A stretch of DNA of 64,000 nucleotides, from contig NW_003314262.1 in the NCBI RefSeq assembly GCF_000143415.4, forward strand, positions 1,477,960-1,541,959, written 5' to 3'. The position numbers were made by a program, and so were the translations under genes. Within the stretch, counting starts at the first letter, position 1, and each line of letters begins with the position of its first letter. The stretch is from Selaginella moellendorffii (Eukaryota > Streptophyta > Lycopodiopsida > Selaginellales > Selaginellaceae). The notes beneath the pieces were generated by a model. That model was not told where the DNA came from, made no database searches, and saw nothing but the letters and a program-made list of their open reading frames with translations. Positions 22,715 through 34,102 of this stretch are shown here, piece after piece.

Positions 22715-22951
22715 TCAATGGAATTTTAATAATTTTTTCTTGGAGCAAAACCATGTGTGCATCAACTCCAAACTTAGCTTGTAACCACTCCCGATTGATG
22801 GAGAGACTGAATTCTTCTTGAAGGGCAGGTCCTCGATGGTAGACAAGATGAACTCCTCTGTGAGCATGGTCAGCAGTGAAGCACGCACACAACAAGAAGA
22901 GAAGCAGAGCTCCATGAGTAGGAAGGTAAGTGCTCTCCTCATCCACAACAT
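22715..22951 (-). CDS. Possible small secreted protein (weak)
   Basis: A 78-residue minus-strand frame begins with a hydrophobic leader containing ALTFLLMELCFSSCCVRA, which could be a signal peptide. The rest is not recognised. A second frame over the same bases also stays open, so this may be chance. It lies downstream of the DEUBAD gene on the same strand. Included only as a low-confidence candidate. Confidence 0.15.
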   Translation of the reverse strand: MLWMRRALTFLLMELCFSSCCVRASLLTMLTEEFILSTIEDLPFKKNSVSPSIGSGYKLSLELMHTWFCSKKKLLKFH

Positions 22952-23339
22952 GGTTTCGTTGTTTATGGTGAAGTTTGTGCACTGTCCCTCGCTGACTTGT
23001 TTCCGATTAACATGTGGATTATCGCAGTGTGTAGTGCGCTACCAGCTGTTAACAACATAGTTAAGTTGCATCATGCTTCGCCAAATCAATTTCCATCCGG
23101 ATTCAATCCTGCTGCAAATGGGATTGGGATCACAGATGCTACTCTCTGTATACTTTTTAACTAAAATTTGAAAGATTTAATAACCCTACACTATTGAATT
23201 TCCAACTAGAGGATCTAGGAGTCTAGTTCCCCAATCGGAAGAACTTAAAACGCCTGAGCTAAAATCCATTTTGATTTTTAGCTTGATTTGAACATCATCA
23301 GTGATCACACAAGAGGAAAAAATATATTGGATCCTTTTA

Positions 23340-25138
23340 TTACAAATGAATGGGAGCGTCCTGCAAACAATTGTAACTCCATAGTTCCTGGATGGAAGCA
23401 AGCTCGTCGTCCTCGGATGGAACTCCAACTCTTTGGTAGTAAAGCAAGCTCTGAGAATTTACACTGGTGGTGTCTAGTTTACCATTAGCATTACATCGCT
23501 CCGGAAGAAATCTGCCAGGGAAGTTTACAAGCAATTTAGACATGATACTTTCTTTTGAGCAATTCAAACGGAGTACCTTGTTGATGATACTGTTGGAAGG
23601 AGAGACAAGGCTTTGGGCCTCGCCATCACAGCCCCTGAAATTTTTTTCTGCTAGACACTTTCAGAGACTGGACACTGCTAGTTACATGTCCTACTAACCT
23701 CGGATTTGGGATATCGATGCATGCATTGTTTGGCTACCAATGTCGCCAGTTCTTTTCTCCGTGAGACTCTATTCATGAAAGCTTTATGAACGTCAGGCAA
23801 ATCTTTGCGAGCGAGAGAGTGCCTGACAAGAAAAGAGTTGCGAGATAAGTTCGAAAAAAATGTGCTTGGAAACAAACCAGTAACTCTTGAAGTGCTCGTC
23901 ACTCGTTTGCAATCTTGTCGAGCAGCCAAGCACGTCTTTTAGAGTGTCAAGACGAAGGTCCGCGCCAGTTGATTTCCTATTCGCTATCTCGGTGAATTGC
24001 TTTCGTGTTACCTGAAAGTAAGAGGCATGCGAGTGCTCTCAGTCACTAGAAAAGGTTATCAACAATGTACCATTATTGTTCGTAGTTCAGTGCTCGAGCC
24101 ATCCACAGCCTTATACCATTCGTTCATAGCTAATTCGACAGCAGCGTTCGCTCTTTCTACAGCAGACTCTGGCACAAGGCTCCGTCGCCTTTTTAATCGC
24201 TGCCTGGAATAGAACTTAAAGGTTGACCACACGAAAGAATAACGAAGAGAGTGTATACCTCAAGTAAGCTTCATCTGTTACGTCGCTTAGATTGTCACGA
24301 ATCTCACCATTCACAAGGTGTGAATTTTGTAGTAACAAGGATGCTGGCTTCCTTGCTCTTATCCACCTGATCAGACCGTTTACTGTAAGTAGCATGCAGA
24401 GAAAGGAAAACTACATGCTCACCTCTGAGTTTCTGCACAAATGTTTTCCTGGGTTTTGCAAGCCTTCCACAAAGTTTTGAGCTGCTGAAGGTTTTGAATC
24501 ATTCTGCAGCCTTTATCATCAGAAACAAATCTCTGAGCTAAAACGAACTTACGTTTGATGAAACTTTCGCAAAGATACACGGAAGTTCTTTCGTTCGTTG
24601 TGAATCCGCGTTTGTGTTAAAACAACGACGTCGGGATGCATAGCTCTGCTGCAAGCCAGCTCGCCCCTGAAACGAGAAAACGACTTCTCACAGATCAAAC
24701 CCAACCGAAAACTTTAAGCTTGCCATGACGTCAAGGGATTTCCAAAGTTCACATTTTCGCCAGCCAGCAAAGCCGTGATGGTTTTCTCGATGTCACACCC
24801 CTGGGGCAGCAATCCGCACAGGTGCTCCTTTTCTAGATCTGAAAGACAGGAGTTCCATGTCTATATAACAAAGACCACAGTAAGGTGGATGCGAGGGAAA
24901 AAAAATTCCTGGTTACCTCAATTGAAAGAATTTGATGAAGATTCTCTAGCGCAAAAACTTCGTCCGGAACTTCAACCACATCAGCGAGATATTTGTGCAG
25001 CCTTTTAGCTTTTTCCACGCGGGAGGATGCTGCTAATGAGCTCCATGATAGACCAACTAGTGATTGTTTTGCCACGACTTGTTGATGCGATGAATTCCAC
25101 TCCAGTGGTACATGAGGTACCATAGAATAATCGTCCAT
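23340..25138 (-). CDS. DEUBAD-domain nuclear protein (NFRKB-like N-terminal family)
   Basis: Exon 25138-24917 encodes VPLEWNSSHQQVVAKQSLVGLS, then ADVVEVPDEVFALENLHQILSIE. The next exon starts at about 24865 with TWNSCLSDLEKEHLCGLLPQ and continues CDIEKTITALLAGENVNFGNPL. This order (basic N-terminal strand, VP-E-F-LENL, leucine-rich DEUBAD helices, GEN-NFGNP) is that of plant proteins related to the INO80 subunit NFRKB. They act in chromatin and may bind deubiquitinases. Later exons (about 24680-23340) encode Lys/Arg-rich helices: RGELACSRAMHPDVV, RVSRRKELATLVAKQ, and a last piece reading NFPGRFLPERC ... DAPIHL. Exact 3' exon limits are uncertain. A 5' exon-like piece at 25553-25376 ends at a GTACGT donor but does not join in frame, so it is probably 5' UTR. 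Confidence 0.7.
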
Positions 25139-26033
25139 GACGCTCTTGGAGGCTTTTTAATTCACTGAAAAGGAAAAAAGAAGAAAAGAACGAAAAGAAG
25201 AATAAGAAACAAACCAAGAAGATCACTTAGAAAGAATGAAAGAACGAAAAGTTCTTTCATGCCATGGAAACGAAGAATTTCTAAGCAGGACATCGAAAAA
25301 TTACGAGAATGCCGAGCAAAATCAGGAGTGCAGCTTGAGATCCAGTGAAATTCACAATGCATACGTACCAATTGTGGGCGCAATCATCAATCGCCCCCGC
25401 AAAACACTGCCACGCACCATTGCCGCCATCACTCTCTCGCCCTGCCCTAAAATCTAAGGACACATCCCCGTCAGAGACACGTGTCTCTAACTTTAAAGAC
25501 AGGGCCGGATGTAGTCGCCATCGCCATAGCCGCGGAGGAGCTCTTGACTCCATCGCGCTCGCCCCGGGAATCGAAACCCAGACCTCCGTACAGGTTCTAG
25601 CTTAAAGTACGGAAGGACTCTTAGAATTTGCAATTTATTTTAGGGCTAGAGGAGCTGGGCGAGAGGGCTTTTCTCCGGGGGTAAGTTCGTGTCCAGTCTT
25701 CCTTGGCGAAATCCCGGCAGCGCCAGCGCCAGCGCCAGCGTCCTTCTCTCTCGCATCGTCGTCGCATCGTTCCATCGCATCAATCTGTTCTTAAGGTGAA
25801 ATATCTGGAAGGAGTAGCTGTTCTGGGGGATTGGATTGCTTTCCTGGAGTGCCGCTGCATTACACTCTCCCTCTTTTCATTGCCGGGTTTTAGGTCGCGA
25901 GGTTTTCTTTCTTCCTGTATCGACAAAATGGCAACGAGGGCTGTGTGTAGAAGCGTCCAGTTTTGCAAGCTCCCAACCGCCGTCATTTTTTTTTCTACAG
26001 GGAAAGGAAAAAAAGTTTGAAGGTTTGTGAAAA
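25139..26033. promoter_or_regulatory. Divergent 5' region of DEUBAD and API5 genes
   Basis: The region holds the leaders of two divergent genes. On the minus strand a possible noncoding or uORF-bearing first exon lies at 25553-25376. On the plus strand a GTAAGT at 25681 and a CAG near 26000 could bound a 5'-UTR intron of API5. A short GCGCCA repeat (CGCCAGCGCCAGCGCCAGCG) sits at about 25721-25740. Confidence 0.4.
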
Positions 26034-28535
26034 ATGGCTAGTGAAACAGATGAGAATTCGGTGATTGCTATGCTCTATGAGTATGGGGAACGACTTAGTA
26101 ACTCGGAAGACAAGTCGAAGGTGTGGCAATTTTTCGTTGTTAGTTCACTCCCAACTCTGGCATGACTCCTAGCAGAATGAAAGTGACTACCTCGGTATCA
26201 TAGAAGCAGCAAAGTCTAAAGGAAAGGTGAAGCAGCTCGCCGCGCAGCTGATTCCTCGCTACTTCAAGTACTTCCCCAACTTGTCGGTCCGGAGCCTGGA
26301 AGCACAGCTCGATTTATGCGAGGAAGAGGAGCTTGGGGTAAGCGTGATCTATATGTCAGCTGTTGGTAATTCTGTTTTGTTTTTGTGATTGTTTCCTTCG
26401 TTGCAGATTACTGTTCAAGCTGTCAGAGGACTAGCCACAATTTGCAAGGATTCGAAAGATTTGCTTCCAAAAGTCGCGGATGTGTTGGGGCAACTGCTGA
26501 TTACAGGTAACTTTCTTGGTTTGTCCGCTATTGTTTTAACTTACGTGTTTATCATTTTGGCAGAAGAACCACTTGAGAAGGATGCTGTTCAGAAAGCTCT
26601 CATGTCCATCTTAAGACAAGATGCCAAAGGTGCGGCCTGAGCATTCGAGTTTTATGCGTTTTGTTCTAATGCATGGGTGGTATGCAGCTACTCTTACGGC
26701 ACTGTTTAAGCACGTTGAAAACAGCGACGAGAACCTCCGCGAGAAAGTCTTGGCTTTCATCCGTGAGAAGGTTGGTTATTTTCTCACTTCGGCAACAGAT
26801 TATTAACTATGGTAGCGATGAACCAGGTATTCCCTTTAAAGAATGACCTCCTTCAACCGCAAGAAGAAATGGAGCGTCACGTAACGGATCTAATAAAGAA
26901 GGTGGGATATCTTACTAATGCTTTTTCTCAATGTTCTTATACTCACTTCGTGGTACCGATGACAGAGCCTACAAGATGTTACAGGAGCAGAGTTTAAAAT
27001 GTTCATGGAGTTCCTTAAGAGTCTTAGCATTTTTGGCGAGAAAGCTCCGCAAGAGCGCGTGCAGGAGCTTTTGGAAATTGTAGAGTCGCAGGCTGATTTG
27101 GATTCGCAGTTCAAAGTAAGGCACACTTTCGTTTCTTTTTCTGCTACTCATTCTCGAAATTCATAGGTAGAGGACACCGATCACATTGACCGCTTAATGG
27201 CGTGTTTGTTCATGTCGCTTCCTTTCTATGCGGTATGCAAAAAGACGTTCTTTATTCTTATTGGCTTTTGCTATCTGCCAGAGGGGTGCTTCAAACAGCA
27301 AGTTCCTGAACTATATCAACAAGTCGTTGTTTCCTGCCTTCGATAAGGTTTGTACTACTGTTTATAGTACTCGTATCTCATATTTTCTGTCGTGTTTTTT
27401 CAGCTACCAGAAGACAAGAAAACTGAGTTGCTAAAGAAAATTGCCGAGAGTGTGCAATTCTCGTCGGCGCAAGATGCCAGGAATCTTCTGCCTACCATCT
27501 TGCAATTGTTGAAGGTACGAATGTCGTGAGACCGTTGTAGTGCTTATATGTTTCATGCAGAAGTACATGCCGAAAAGGAAAACAACGGAAGAGTTCAACT
27601 ATCTGCATGTAGAATGCCTGCTGTATGCGTTTCACCAGCTTGCACATAAGGTAATTTCTGCTCATGTGCTTTTTTCTTACTGATAGTCTATGACAATGTA
27701 CAGTCGCCAAATTCTACAAATAGCCTTTGTGGATATAAGATCGTGACTGGCCAACCATCTGACCGTCTCGGGGAAGATTTCACCGACCTTTACAAGGACT
27801 TCATTGAGAGGCAAGTCATTGCATTGTAGACCAGACCCTTAACGTTTTCAGTGTCTGTGATCAGGCTGGAAGTTGCGGAAAGCCTTTCGAAATCCACGCT
27901 GAAAAAATTGACGCAAGGGATGACTAAAGTACCAGCTGCCAAAGACGAGAACGCAAAAGCAGAAGAAGTAAGTTTTCCAGTCTAGAAAATTCCAGCTAAT
28001 CACCGATGCGTTCTTCCAGAAAGCGAAAAAAGTAGCATTAGGGGTTGGACTGAGATCCTGCAACAACATCACGAAGCTGATAACGGTTTGTAGTTTATTT
28101 GCGTACGTGTTTGGAGCACTAAACTGTGTTCATTCCACAGCCTTTGAAACAAAAAACACCAGAGTTCCTCGGCGGCCCAAAGAACTTCAATCCCTCGTGG
28201 AAGGAGGCGGCTAAGCCCGCCGCAGCCGCAGCCACAGCAACACAGGCTTCCACGCCAGCCAATTCGGGGTAAGAAAAGCTCTCCTTCCAATGAGTGCTTT
28301 CTTGAAATGTCTTCGCCTCTCTTTTGTGCACAGAGCCAAGCGTCCAGCAGCTGCAAACAATGGAGCGACCACAAAGAGGGCTCGAGGCGAGCAACATCAA
28401 CACCAACAGCGTCAACCCGAGCAGCAGCACCTCGTCAACAAGGCCTTCGCCGGAATCTCTCGAGGCGGAGGTGGTGGTGGCGGCGGAAGGAGGCAGTGGC
28501 GAGCTGGTCGTGGGAGAGGCAGGAACTACTATTGA
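26034..28535 (+). CDS. API5: Apoptosis inhibitor 5 homologue (API5/AAC-11)
   Basis: API5 is a nuclear HEAT/ARM-like helical scaffold linked to mRNA export and cell survival. In rice its homologue works with RNA helicases during tapetal cell death. About 15 small exons begin 26034-26120 and 26176-26337. They encode MASETDENSVIAMLYEYGERLS, AAQLIPRYFKYFPNL, AVRGLATICKD, VFPLKNDLLQPQEEMERHV, EFNYLHVECLLYAFHQLAHK and GYKIVTGQPSDRLGEDF. The last is a highly conserved API5 block. The C-terminus holds a KRPAAANNGATTKRARG nuclear-localisation signal and ends in a GGGGGGGGRRQWRAGRGRGR glycine-arginine tail typical of plant members. Reading frame is intact through all junctions I checked. Confidence 0.92.
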
Positions 28536-28770
28536 GCGAGGTCCGTCTTTATCACTCCTTGGTTTTTCGAAGAAAACGAGACGAGACAGGAATTTACAGG
28601 AAAGTATTCCATCCGTTAAAAGACTAACAAAGCAATCGTAGCAAGGCTTTTTCCGGTGAAGAGAAGCTGCTGTCATTTCTCTCATTTTGTATATTCCAGA
28701 TCGAAATTTCAGGCTGTGTGTTCTTCACTTGGTAAATCTCTTTACTTGATTCTATGGTTTTTCCTTCTCA

Positions 28771-30426
28771 TCACATTAGATTGATCCAGGTAGCATGGCT
28801 TGGAAGTCCGGCATGGACGACGAAGAGCATATAGTAACCGCTGGGAGCAACGCTGGCGCTGCGAGGAGCCGTGGTCTCGATCTCGTAAGTTGGGACTCGG
28901 CCAGAGATGGAGGCTGGAGCATCGTCCACGAGCGTCACATTGTGGAGTGGTAGCCGTATCATTCTCTGGCCCATGGAGACCGCGTGGCTGGCAAAAGGTG
29001 GCGCGAGCAGTGCGACGCCGGTGGTACCGGGGAAGAAGTGTCCTCGCAGGCGGTACCGCACGGTGAGCCGGGTGCCGTGGGCGGGGCTGGCGGTGCTGAC
29101 CGAGGTGACGCTGGGACGCCGCGCGGCATAGTCCGAGTCGAGATAAGGCGGAGAGAACACCTCGAGTGAGACATCGGTTGGATAGACCCCGTCGGTGGCA
29201 GTGGCAAACGAGTACCGCCCGTTTGGATTGCTACCGCCGACGAGGACGCTGGCGTCTGGAAGGAGGATGGCGGATGAGTGGTGGAGCCTCGGGCGAGAAG
29301 CGGCGGTGAGCGTCTGGAACCGGTTGTAGAGCTTCAAGTTTGGCTTGTAGAGCACTGGATGGAGTGCCGGGTTGCGTGCGCTGCGCCACCCGGCGGTACC
29401 GCGCTGTGCGCCGTTGATAATGAGTACGTCACCGGTTGGAAGCAAGAGCATGTCGCCCATGACGCGCGGCATCGGCATGGCCTCCATCGCCCAGCTCGGC
29501 GACGCGTCGCCCAATTTGATCCTGCCACAGTTTTGCGACGCGTTGAGGAAGTTCCCCCGACTGGCCTGCGCGTAGTTGTATGGATCGGCGCCTCCACAGA
29601 CGAGGATCTGCGCGTCCGAGTAGTCGGACGCTCCCTCGAGTGCCAGCATCACTGAGGAGCCCGAGGACGGGTAGTTTCGAGCCTCGAGGCCTGGCATTCT
29701 GGGAAACCTCTTGACGACTTTGCCGGTCTTGTAGTCGAGGAGAATGGAGTCGGAGTTTGCGAACACGAACAGGTTCCCATCCGGTGTGAGATGGACGAAC
29801 GGGTAGAGGTTGTCCTGCGATAGATCGTTGGTCTCTGCCAAGAACGAGAGCTCGTGGACGCCTTCGTTGTCCTGCCTGGGGACGAACTCGTAGCTAAACT
29901 GTCCGCGGCCACCGACGACAATAACGCGGTTGTCCGGCAAGAGATGGCTGCTCGAAAACCGCCGCTTCACCGCGAGCCTCTGGCGTGATTCAACCCAGTC
30001 GCATCTCTGGCAGGCGGCGAGGTGTCGCACGGTCTGTGAGCCATTGTTGAGACCACCAACCTGCACAAGCGTACCGTCTGCTATAGTGACCGCCGACGAG
30101 CACCAGGTGTCTGTGTAGATTGTTAGCGGCCGGATGGTGTTGGTAGCGACGTCGTACTCAACCGAGTGTGCGCTGCAGTCGAGCTTCCCCGGGATTCGAC
30201 TTCCGGTGTTCTTGCATTCTCCACTCGGCTGGCTGATGTTGGAAGGACCCGAGCTGAAGCCGTCGAAGAGGATCACCTTGTTGTTGTGCGTGAGAACCAT
30301 GTGCATTGCGGAGATTCCTGCATTGTCCACCAGCAGCTTCCATGTCCCGGGGCTTCTCAGCTCTGCTGATGTTTCTTGCGCGTAGACAAGTAGGAGAATT
30401 GCTAGAAGAGCTGCTACTCTTCCCAT
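28771..30426 (-). CDS. Glyoxal/galactose-oxidase-type copper radical oxidase (GLOX)
   Basis: An intronless frame of 551 residues. A signal peptide (MGRVAALLAILLLVYAQETSA) implies secretion. The glyoxal oxidase N-terminal kelch-type propeller follows (about 40-300), then the DUF1929 immunoglobulin-like C-terminal domain (about 445-548). Family marks: GISAMHMVLTHNNKVILFD; Cys109 in TDTWCSSAVTIADG, the expected partner of the Tyr-Cys cofactor; DNLYPFVHLTPDGNLF; ARNYPSSGSSVML; RLHHSSAILLPD with the copper-site histidine; and SHATWINLM at the end. Enzymes of this family oxidise small aldehydes or alcohols in the wall and release H2O2. Seed-plant members act in pollen and tapetum. Length is normal for the family. 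Confidence 0.93.
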   Translation of the reverse strand: MGRVAALLAILLLVYAQETSAELRSPGTWKLLVDNAGISAMHMVLTHNNKVILFDGFSSGPSNISQPSGECKNTGSRIPGKLDCSAHSVEYDVATNTIRPLTIYTDTWCSSAVTIADGTLVQVGGLNNGSQTVRHLAACQRCDWVESRQRLAVKRRFSSSHLLPDNRVIVVGGRGQFSYEFVPRQDNEGVHELSFLAETNDLSQDNLYPFVHLTPDGNLFVFANSDSILLDYKTGKVVKRFPRMPGLEARNYPSSGSSVMLALEGASDYSDAQILVCGGADPYNYAQASRGNFLNASQNCGRIKLGDASPSWAMEAMPMPRVMGDMLLLPTGDVLIINGAQRGTAGWRSARNPALHPVLYKPNLKLYNRFQTLTAASRPRLHHSSAILLPDASVLVGGSNPNGRYSFATATDGVYPTDVSLEVFSPPYLDSDYAARRPSVTSVSTASPAHGTRLTVRYRLRGHFFPGTTGVALLAPPFASHAVSMGQRMIRLPLHNVTLVDDAPASISGRVPTYEIETTAPRSASVAPSGYYMLFVVHAGLPSHATWINLM

Positions 30427-31036
30427 CTGTAGAGAAGTTAGGAAAACAGCAAGAAAGGGGTGATTTTTGGCCTACCTTGACTGGGCTTCTCGATTGAGTA
30501 TGAGTGTCGCGTTTCTTCTTTACACGCATTGCCACCATGATGATGTTTGTGTCCTCAGTGATTTAAACGCTGCTGCGATTGAGAAGCGAAGTCAATTTCG
30601 AGGCAGAAGGCAAAGGATGTTGACAGAGACCCCTGCTTCCTGATGAATTACCGCTGTAGCTGACAGCTCCGCTACAACAAAGACGAGCTAAGGCCAAGTA
30701 AGAAGCATAACAAACCTTCCCATGCTAAAGTAAAGTGTTTACCCACTGCAAGTCTGGATTGATGGTCCACCATTCCCATTCACGGACTGTCTCCTCCACT
30801 TTACCTTTAATAATAAAACCCGAAAAAAAAAAGCGAACCAGAGCTCGCAGAGTTGTGGCACATGTCCAGTACTTGGACTGCTGTAAAGCAATTGCTAGTT
30901 TGCAACTCGAAGCAATGCTTACTTTTGTTCTTCCCGCAAAACAGGAGAATTAATCTGTAAAGAATCTGTTAATCGGATAACTCCAAAGCATTGGAAATCG
31001 TTACCTGAACGTAGTACTACAGCCGCACGTACATTC
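30427..31036. other. Intergenic: GLOX promoter and NUP88 3' flank
   Basis: This is the GLOX upstream region and NUP88 downstream region. A short A-rich run lies at about 30825. No gene seen. Confidence 0.5.
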
Positions 31037-33830
31037 TCAGGATTCCAGCTGACTCTCCTTTCGTTTCACCGTTTGATCCAGAATGTCTATTCTTCGACTT
31101 GAGAGTTCAATGTATTGCCCCAGCTTGTCTAATGCTTGCCTCATAGTTCGCATTTTACTCTCTGGAACCGCAAGCTTTGGGCTGTTCCGGCGCCCAGCAC
31201 TGTTAAGATCGACTTTCTTTTTGGCAACACGTTCAGCGCGCAAGGTAAGTGATTCCACTGCAGACTGTAGGATATCGACGTCCTGATTCATTTTTCTATC
31301 TGCGTCACAGAAACCGTAAGGGTCAGGCGAATATGTTTTCCGTATATATGTGTGGCATACCCAGAAGATCTTTGAACTCCCGCTCTGCGACTGTCAGAAC
31401 CTTCTGTTTTAAAGCTGGAAGCTTGTTGCATTCCCGAATTCGCTCCTGTAGCTGCACGTTCTTCTCAAATGCTCGCTGTATGCGAGTTACGAAGGAGTCC
31501 AAGTTACTTTGAGCTTGATCAAGCTCGCCAGTCACTTGACGCAGCTGCCTTTGCAGATCTTGAACAACGTGACCGAGGTACTTATGATGAGACTTGAGCT
31601 CGACGTGCACCTGTTTCGTCATATCATAACTAAAACCATGAAACATCAAACGTAGAAAAGCCATACCCTGTGTGCATACTCAATATATTTTTCGTGCAGC
31701 AGCTTGCCTTGATCGTGAAGGATGGAGCGACCTTCAACAGTATTCAAAGTAAGAGGTGTAGAAGCCGAAATCTGCACAGAATATAAGACATGCATCTCAA
31801 GGTGCGAATCAGTTGTACCAGAGGGATGTGTATATCTTTCGGTCCGAGCAGCAAATCACTGCTGATAAGCTTGAGCGAAGGTTGGTCGGAGTTTGTCGCT
31901 GGAATACTGGTGTCCTCGATAGCGACTGGAGGAAGAGGTCGATGCGGTTTCATGTGTACAACAGCACAGTTTCCCGAAGCTGTAAGAACCACCAGCCATG
32001 TATCGCCGGAAGACTGGAGAATTACAGTAGCACCGAGAAGAGGAACAGGAGCAGAGTTTCCTGTGGCCGATGTTTCGAGAACTGGAAACACAATAGGCGG
32101 TTCCCTGCTCTCACCAGAAAACGTATCTGAAAATGGTAGCCACTGAAGCTGGATGGTGTCGAGTCCCATCGCATGATGACAATATATCCGCTCGGGGACA
32201 AGAGGGTCCGAAAATATTCCCAAAGGACTGGCATTGTAAACCTCTGTGTCCAGTGCTAGATCAACCGACGCCAAATGCAAAAGGGGTGGATTCGGTCCTA
32301 TAAACTGCTCCTCTTCTTTTTCTTCCGTGTCCTCGTCAGCTGTTTGTGCGGCGTCATTTTTCTCTGCGCCCGGTTCCACGAGCATTGCCAAAGTTACCAA
32401 ATCGCCTAGATCGTCTTGGAGAAGTTTGGGGGTGTTGTCCAAGCTCCACATAGGATGGACTTCATCGGCAATCGCATAAAAGAACATCTCCCCGTTTTTT
32501 GTGCACACGGTAATGACGCTATCCTTCCCAGCGGTATTATACAGCATCCCAGTGGCATAGCTCGATATTTTGTGATCATTCTCACGTCCAGATAGTTTGG
32601 GAAGAGGCCCCTGCGCACAACATACTATAAGAACCGGGAAGTAAAGAAAAAATCAAGTGGCATACCTGCAGCACCAACGACGCATTGAAGGGAACCTGGG
32701 GACGAGCTCTAAACACTGACGAGGTTTCCAGCTCTTTTTCAGTATCACCAAGCTCCGGGAAGACAATCTCGAGCCAAACAGCTGCAAGCCTCGAGCTTTC
32801 CTTTGCCGTGGGAGAGTTGTTCGACACTTGGCCGGCCAGATCTTTAAGACTCGAACCATAATGAAGGCTGCAAAAAGCTTTTGTAAATCACTGACTTCAT
32901 ACTCTACGCATTTTTACCTTCCAAATGGCACTATGGGACAAAGAGCATAGATCGATGCATCCGTAAGAAGAACAAAAACCTTGTAAAAATTATTGATGAT
33001 AGAAGTTTCGTACCCTGAGGAAAAACCAACTTCTTACCGTAAACCGGTCCCAAAAGTGTTCACCGCCGAAAGCAAATGATACCGCGCGACAATATGGTTT
33101 GGAGCGAGCACCAATCTGCAAGTGGTACTCTTGTTCTGGCACCGTGATATCTCCAGCTAAGTTGTATAGTCTGGAAGGGAAACTCATTACCTCAAGCGCT
33201 GGCACTACTGACGAATTCATACCTGAAAACCCCGTCCGAGGATAGCACTCCAAGGTGCGTTTCACTGTAAGGATGCCAAGCGGCATGAAGTACTCGCAGA
33301 GACCGGCCATTAAACATATCCCCAGCGATCATTCCAGATCTGCCAAAAAGAAAGAAGAGTAATCAAGGAAAAACAACGCTGTGGATGATGACAAACTTAC
33401 CGGCATGGCTGTGAAGCTTGAGAGACCACATTCACGAACATAAGAGCTCTTTCACCAGCCAGTAACAGCAGCTCTCCCGTTCGATTCAGCTTGAGACTCC
33501 TCACAGCAAAGGAAACGTCTGTGCTGAGCTTCAAGGTCTATCTACATTCTCATCGATCAACAAGAACACCGAAGAAAATGGAGGAAATTTTGAGCTCACC
33601 TTGCTCTCACTCGCTGCATAGAGGGACTCCGACTGATCATCGAGGGTAGAATCCTCGATCTGGAGAGAATGGAGTAGCCGGTGCTCGAGATCCCACATGA
33701 AAATGCGACCAGCGCCATCGTACGCCAGGAGATTGAGGGGCATGAATGCCGCCTCAGCTGCTGCGAGCCCAGCAGGATCGATCGCCATCGACTTGAAAAT
33801 ACCGGCGCCTTCCAGCTTCACTCTCGCCAT
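31037..33830 (-). CDS. NUP88: Nucleoporin NUP88 / MOS7
   Basis: NUP88 sits on the cytoplasmic face of the nuclear pore. The Arabidopsis homologue MOS7 controls nuclear accumulation of defence regulators. The ATG at 33830 begins MARVKLEGAGIFKSMA. Exon 1 ends at 33600, and several short exons follow. Blocks: FMWDLEHRLLHSLQIEDS, VSFAVRSLKLNRTGELLLLAG, LRVLHAAWHPYSETHLGVLSSDG, VFVLLTDASIYALCPIVPFG, TVCTKNGEMFFYAIADEVHP, PLLHLASVDLALD, HHAMGLDTIQLQWLPFSD. They form the predicted seven-bladed propeller. From about 31740 downward come coiled coils (LHEKYIEYAHR, VVQDLQRQLRQVTGELDQAQ, MRTMRQALDKLGQYIELSSR), as in other NUP88 proteins. It is divergent with the PPR gene, with 193 bp between start codons. 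Confidence 0.92.
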
Positions 33831-34023
33831 TTTGTGGAAGAACCCTAAACCCCGTGGGAGGGAAGAACTAGGGTTTGTAGAAAATGAGCGTGATCTCGCC
33901 ATACAGGGCCGGATTCCAGCTCGTTTGATGGAGTAGAATGCGGGTGCGTCGGAGATCGTTAATTTTCTTGGAAGAATCGGGCTCCAAGGGATCAAAATCT
34001 TCGCAATGGAGTAGAGATTTTGG
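33831..34023. promoter_or_regulatory. Short bidirectional promoter NUP88 / PPR
   Basis: Only 193 bp lie between the divergent start codons. The spacer has AACCCTAAACCC and ACTAGGGTTT (telo-box-like) near 33842-33880 and one copy of a ~75-bp tandem repeat whose second copy begins the PPR coding region. Confidence 0.5.
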
Positions 34024-34102
34024 ATGAAAAATGCGGGTGTGGAGATCTTTCGTTTTCTTGGAAGAATCGGGCACCAAAGGATCAAAATCCTCTTCGCTGG
34101 TC
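33936..34102. repeat. ~75-bp tandem duplication over the PPR start
   Basis: 33936-34006 and 34026-34102 share GAATGCGGGTG-like starts, TTTTCTTGGAAGAATCGGG and CAAAATC-TTCGC in the same order, about 88 bp apart. The second copy carries the ATG and the first 25 codons of the PPR gene. Confidence 0.8.

Noticed and set aside
25376..25553. N-terminal coding exon of the DEUBAD gene
   Set aside because: Its donor joins the next exon in a frame that soon stops and does not lead into the conserved domain, so it is more likely 5' UTR or a uORF.
34020..34023. An upstream TTG start for the long PPR protein
   Set aside because: No in-frame ATG exists in that unspliced frame. An ATG at 34024 with a 56-nt GT-AG intron gives a clean start and a presequence.
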